From Paraniabella defluvii (GTDB lineage: Bacteria > Bacteroidota > Bacteroidia > Chitinophagales > Chitinophagaceae), in contig CP079215.1 of NCBI GenBank assembly GCA_019316985.1, positions 5,146,001 to 5,210,000 on the forward strand: DNA of 64,000 nucleotides, read 5' to 3'. A program made the translations under genes and the position numbers. The notes below the pieces were generated by a model. That model was given only the letters and a program-made list of their open reading frames with translations, did no database searches and was not told where the DNA came from. This document shows, one piece after another, positions 63,179 through 64,000 of this stretch (the stretch's first letter is position 1; each line of letters opens with the position of its first letter).

Positions 63179-64000
63179 ATGATGCACAAAACATTTTTCG
63201 TTGCCTGTTTCCTGACGTTGTGCGTAGGCATACAGGCCCAATTTGCCCTCAAAACATCTCTTTCGGCCAACGATAAAAGAGCGGATGCCTTCCTGGGCAG
63301 TGCGGTTAGTGTAAGCGGCAACCTGGCAGTAGCCGGTGCCAATGGCGATAACGGCTGGAGAGGTGCTGTATATGTTTATGAAAAAACAGGCGGATCCTGG
63401 GGCTTTAAACAAAACTACTCTCCACCGACATTGCCACGGATGATTATCTCGGTGCAAGCGTAGTTACCAACGGTACTTATATTGTTGCAGGTGCTTATGG
63501 GAAAACGGTAATACAGGTGCCGTGTATGTATTTGGCCTTTCGGGCGGTAGTTGGGTGCAACTTCAAAAGTTAACACCTGTCACCGCAGGAGAGGGCTTCG
63601 GCTTTTCCCTTGCCTTAGATGGTAGCAGGCTGATCATCGGTGCTATTTACAATAACTCAGCTCGCGGCGCGGCTTATGTTTATAACCTGACTGGTGGTAC
63701 CTGGGTGCAGCAACAGAAGATTGTACCGGCAGACGTTGCTGCAGACGACCTGTTCGGATCAGCCGTTGCCACCAATGGTACACAGATAGTAGTTACTTCG
63801 GTGGGTGACGATGTAAGGCGGGGCTCCGCGTATGTGTATAGTTTTTCGGGAGGCAACTGGATTCAACAGCAAAAGCTGCTGGCCGGTGATGGTGCTGCAG
63901 ATGACAACTTTGGCCAGTCTGCAGCGATGTCGGGTAACACTATGATTGTTGGGGCATATGGCGACGATAGTTATAGAGGCTCAGCATATGTATTTACTAC
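63179..64000 (+). CDS. Secreted FG-GAP repeat protein (3' end beyond window)
   Basis: At least 270 residues, running off the right edge; gaps near 63416 and 63500. Signal peptide MMHKTFFVACFLTLCVGIQA. It then consists of repeated blades with the pattern FGxSVAxxGxxxxVGA..D...GAAYVYxxxGGxW.Q. Examples are FLGSAVSVSGNLAVAGANGD, RGAVYVYEKTGGSWGFKQ, FGFSLALDGSRLIIGAIYN and FGQSAAMSGNTMIVGAYGDD. At least five units are visible, each about 53 residues. Such proteins form beta-propellers on the cell surface; many carry a C-terminal T9SS sorting signal, which would lie outside this window. Confidence 0.82.

Noticed and set aside
1..64000. CRISPR arrays, insertion sequences, prophage or integrase genes
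   Set aside because: I looked for regular short repeats, transposase motifs and phage genes and saw none; the only direct repeats are the diverged units at 6.3-6.7 kb.

Overview
The window reads as chromosomal DNA of a Bacteroidota bacterium, most likely family Chitinophagaceae (Niabella/Niastella/Chitinophaga type). The support is an outer-membrane beta-barrel receptor with a carboxypeptidase-regulatory domain, BlaI/M56/TonB signalling genes, LytTR and YehU-type two-component proteins, DUF4838 and DUF4091 proteins, lipoproteins with Bacteroidota-style lipoboxes, and TAnnTTTG promoter elements. Assignment is by eye from translated sequence; no search was run. A dominant technical feature is that many otherwise well conserved genes are interrupted by one-base gaps, mostly in homopolymers. 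In every case I worked through, restoring one base rejoins the frame. I therefore give merged gene spans and treat most breaks as probable sequencing or assembly deletions, not true pseudogenes.

Layout. 0-3 kb (minus strand): a BlaI repressor followed by two tandem copies of an M56 peptidase with a TonB C-terminal domain. 3.2-4.3 kb: a secreted protein whose C-terminal Fn3-like domain carries an inserted membrane segment and lipobox-like cysteine. 4.4-10.2 kb: ftsE, a glycosyltransferase, a diverged intergenic repeat, an outer-membrane receptor, a DUF445 protein and tRNA-His. 10.6-12.8 kb: a tail-specific S41 protease.

13-44.7 kb is one large plus-strand surface-polysaccharide locus. It begins with a Wza-type exporter and a Wzz-type chain-length protein. 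It continues with a legionaminic-acid set (LegC, LegI/NeuB, LegG/NeuC, PtmE-like guanylyltransferase, LegF, and a 4,6-dehydratase at the far end). Interleaved are a metallophosphoesterase, an ATP-grasp ligase, an SDR, three hexapeptide acyltransferases, Wzx, Wzy, five or more glycosyltransferases and a secreted DUF4838 protein. Then come a WbpG-HisH-HisF acetamidino cassette and an FnlABC (UDP-L-FucNAc) cassette. The 16.6-35.7 kb part is visibly AT-rich compared with its flanks, which suggests an imported serotype-like block.

45.5-64 kb is ordinary accessory and housekeeping sequence. It holds a MarR regulator divergent from a UvrA-like ABC ATPase; a DUF4091 glycoside-hydrolase-like gene; lipoproteins and a DoxX-like protein; a divergent YehU-type kinase and LytTR regulator; a GlcD/GlcF-type FAD/Fe-S dehydrogenase; an AraC regulator upstream of a TetX-like flavin monooxygenase; a PepSY-like periplasmic protein; and the start of an FG-GAP repeat protein that runs off the right edge. 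I saw no CRISPR array, insertion sequence, phage gene or rRNA.
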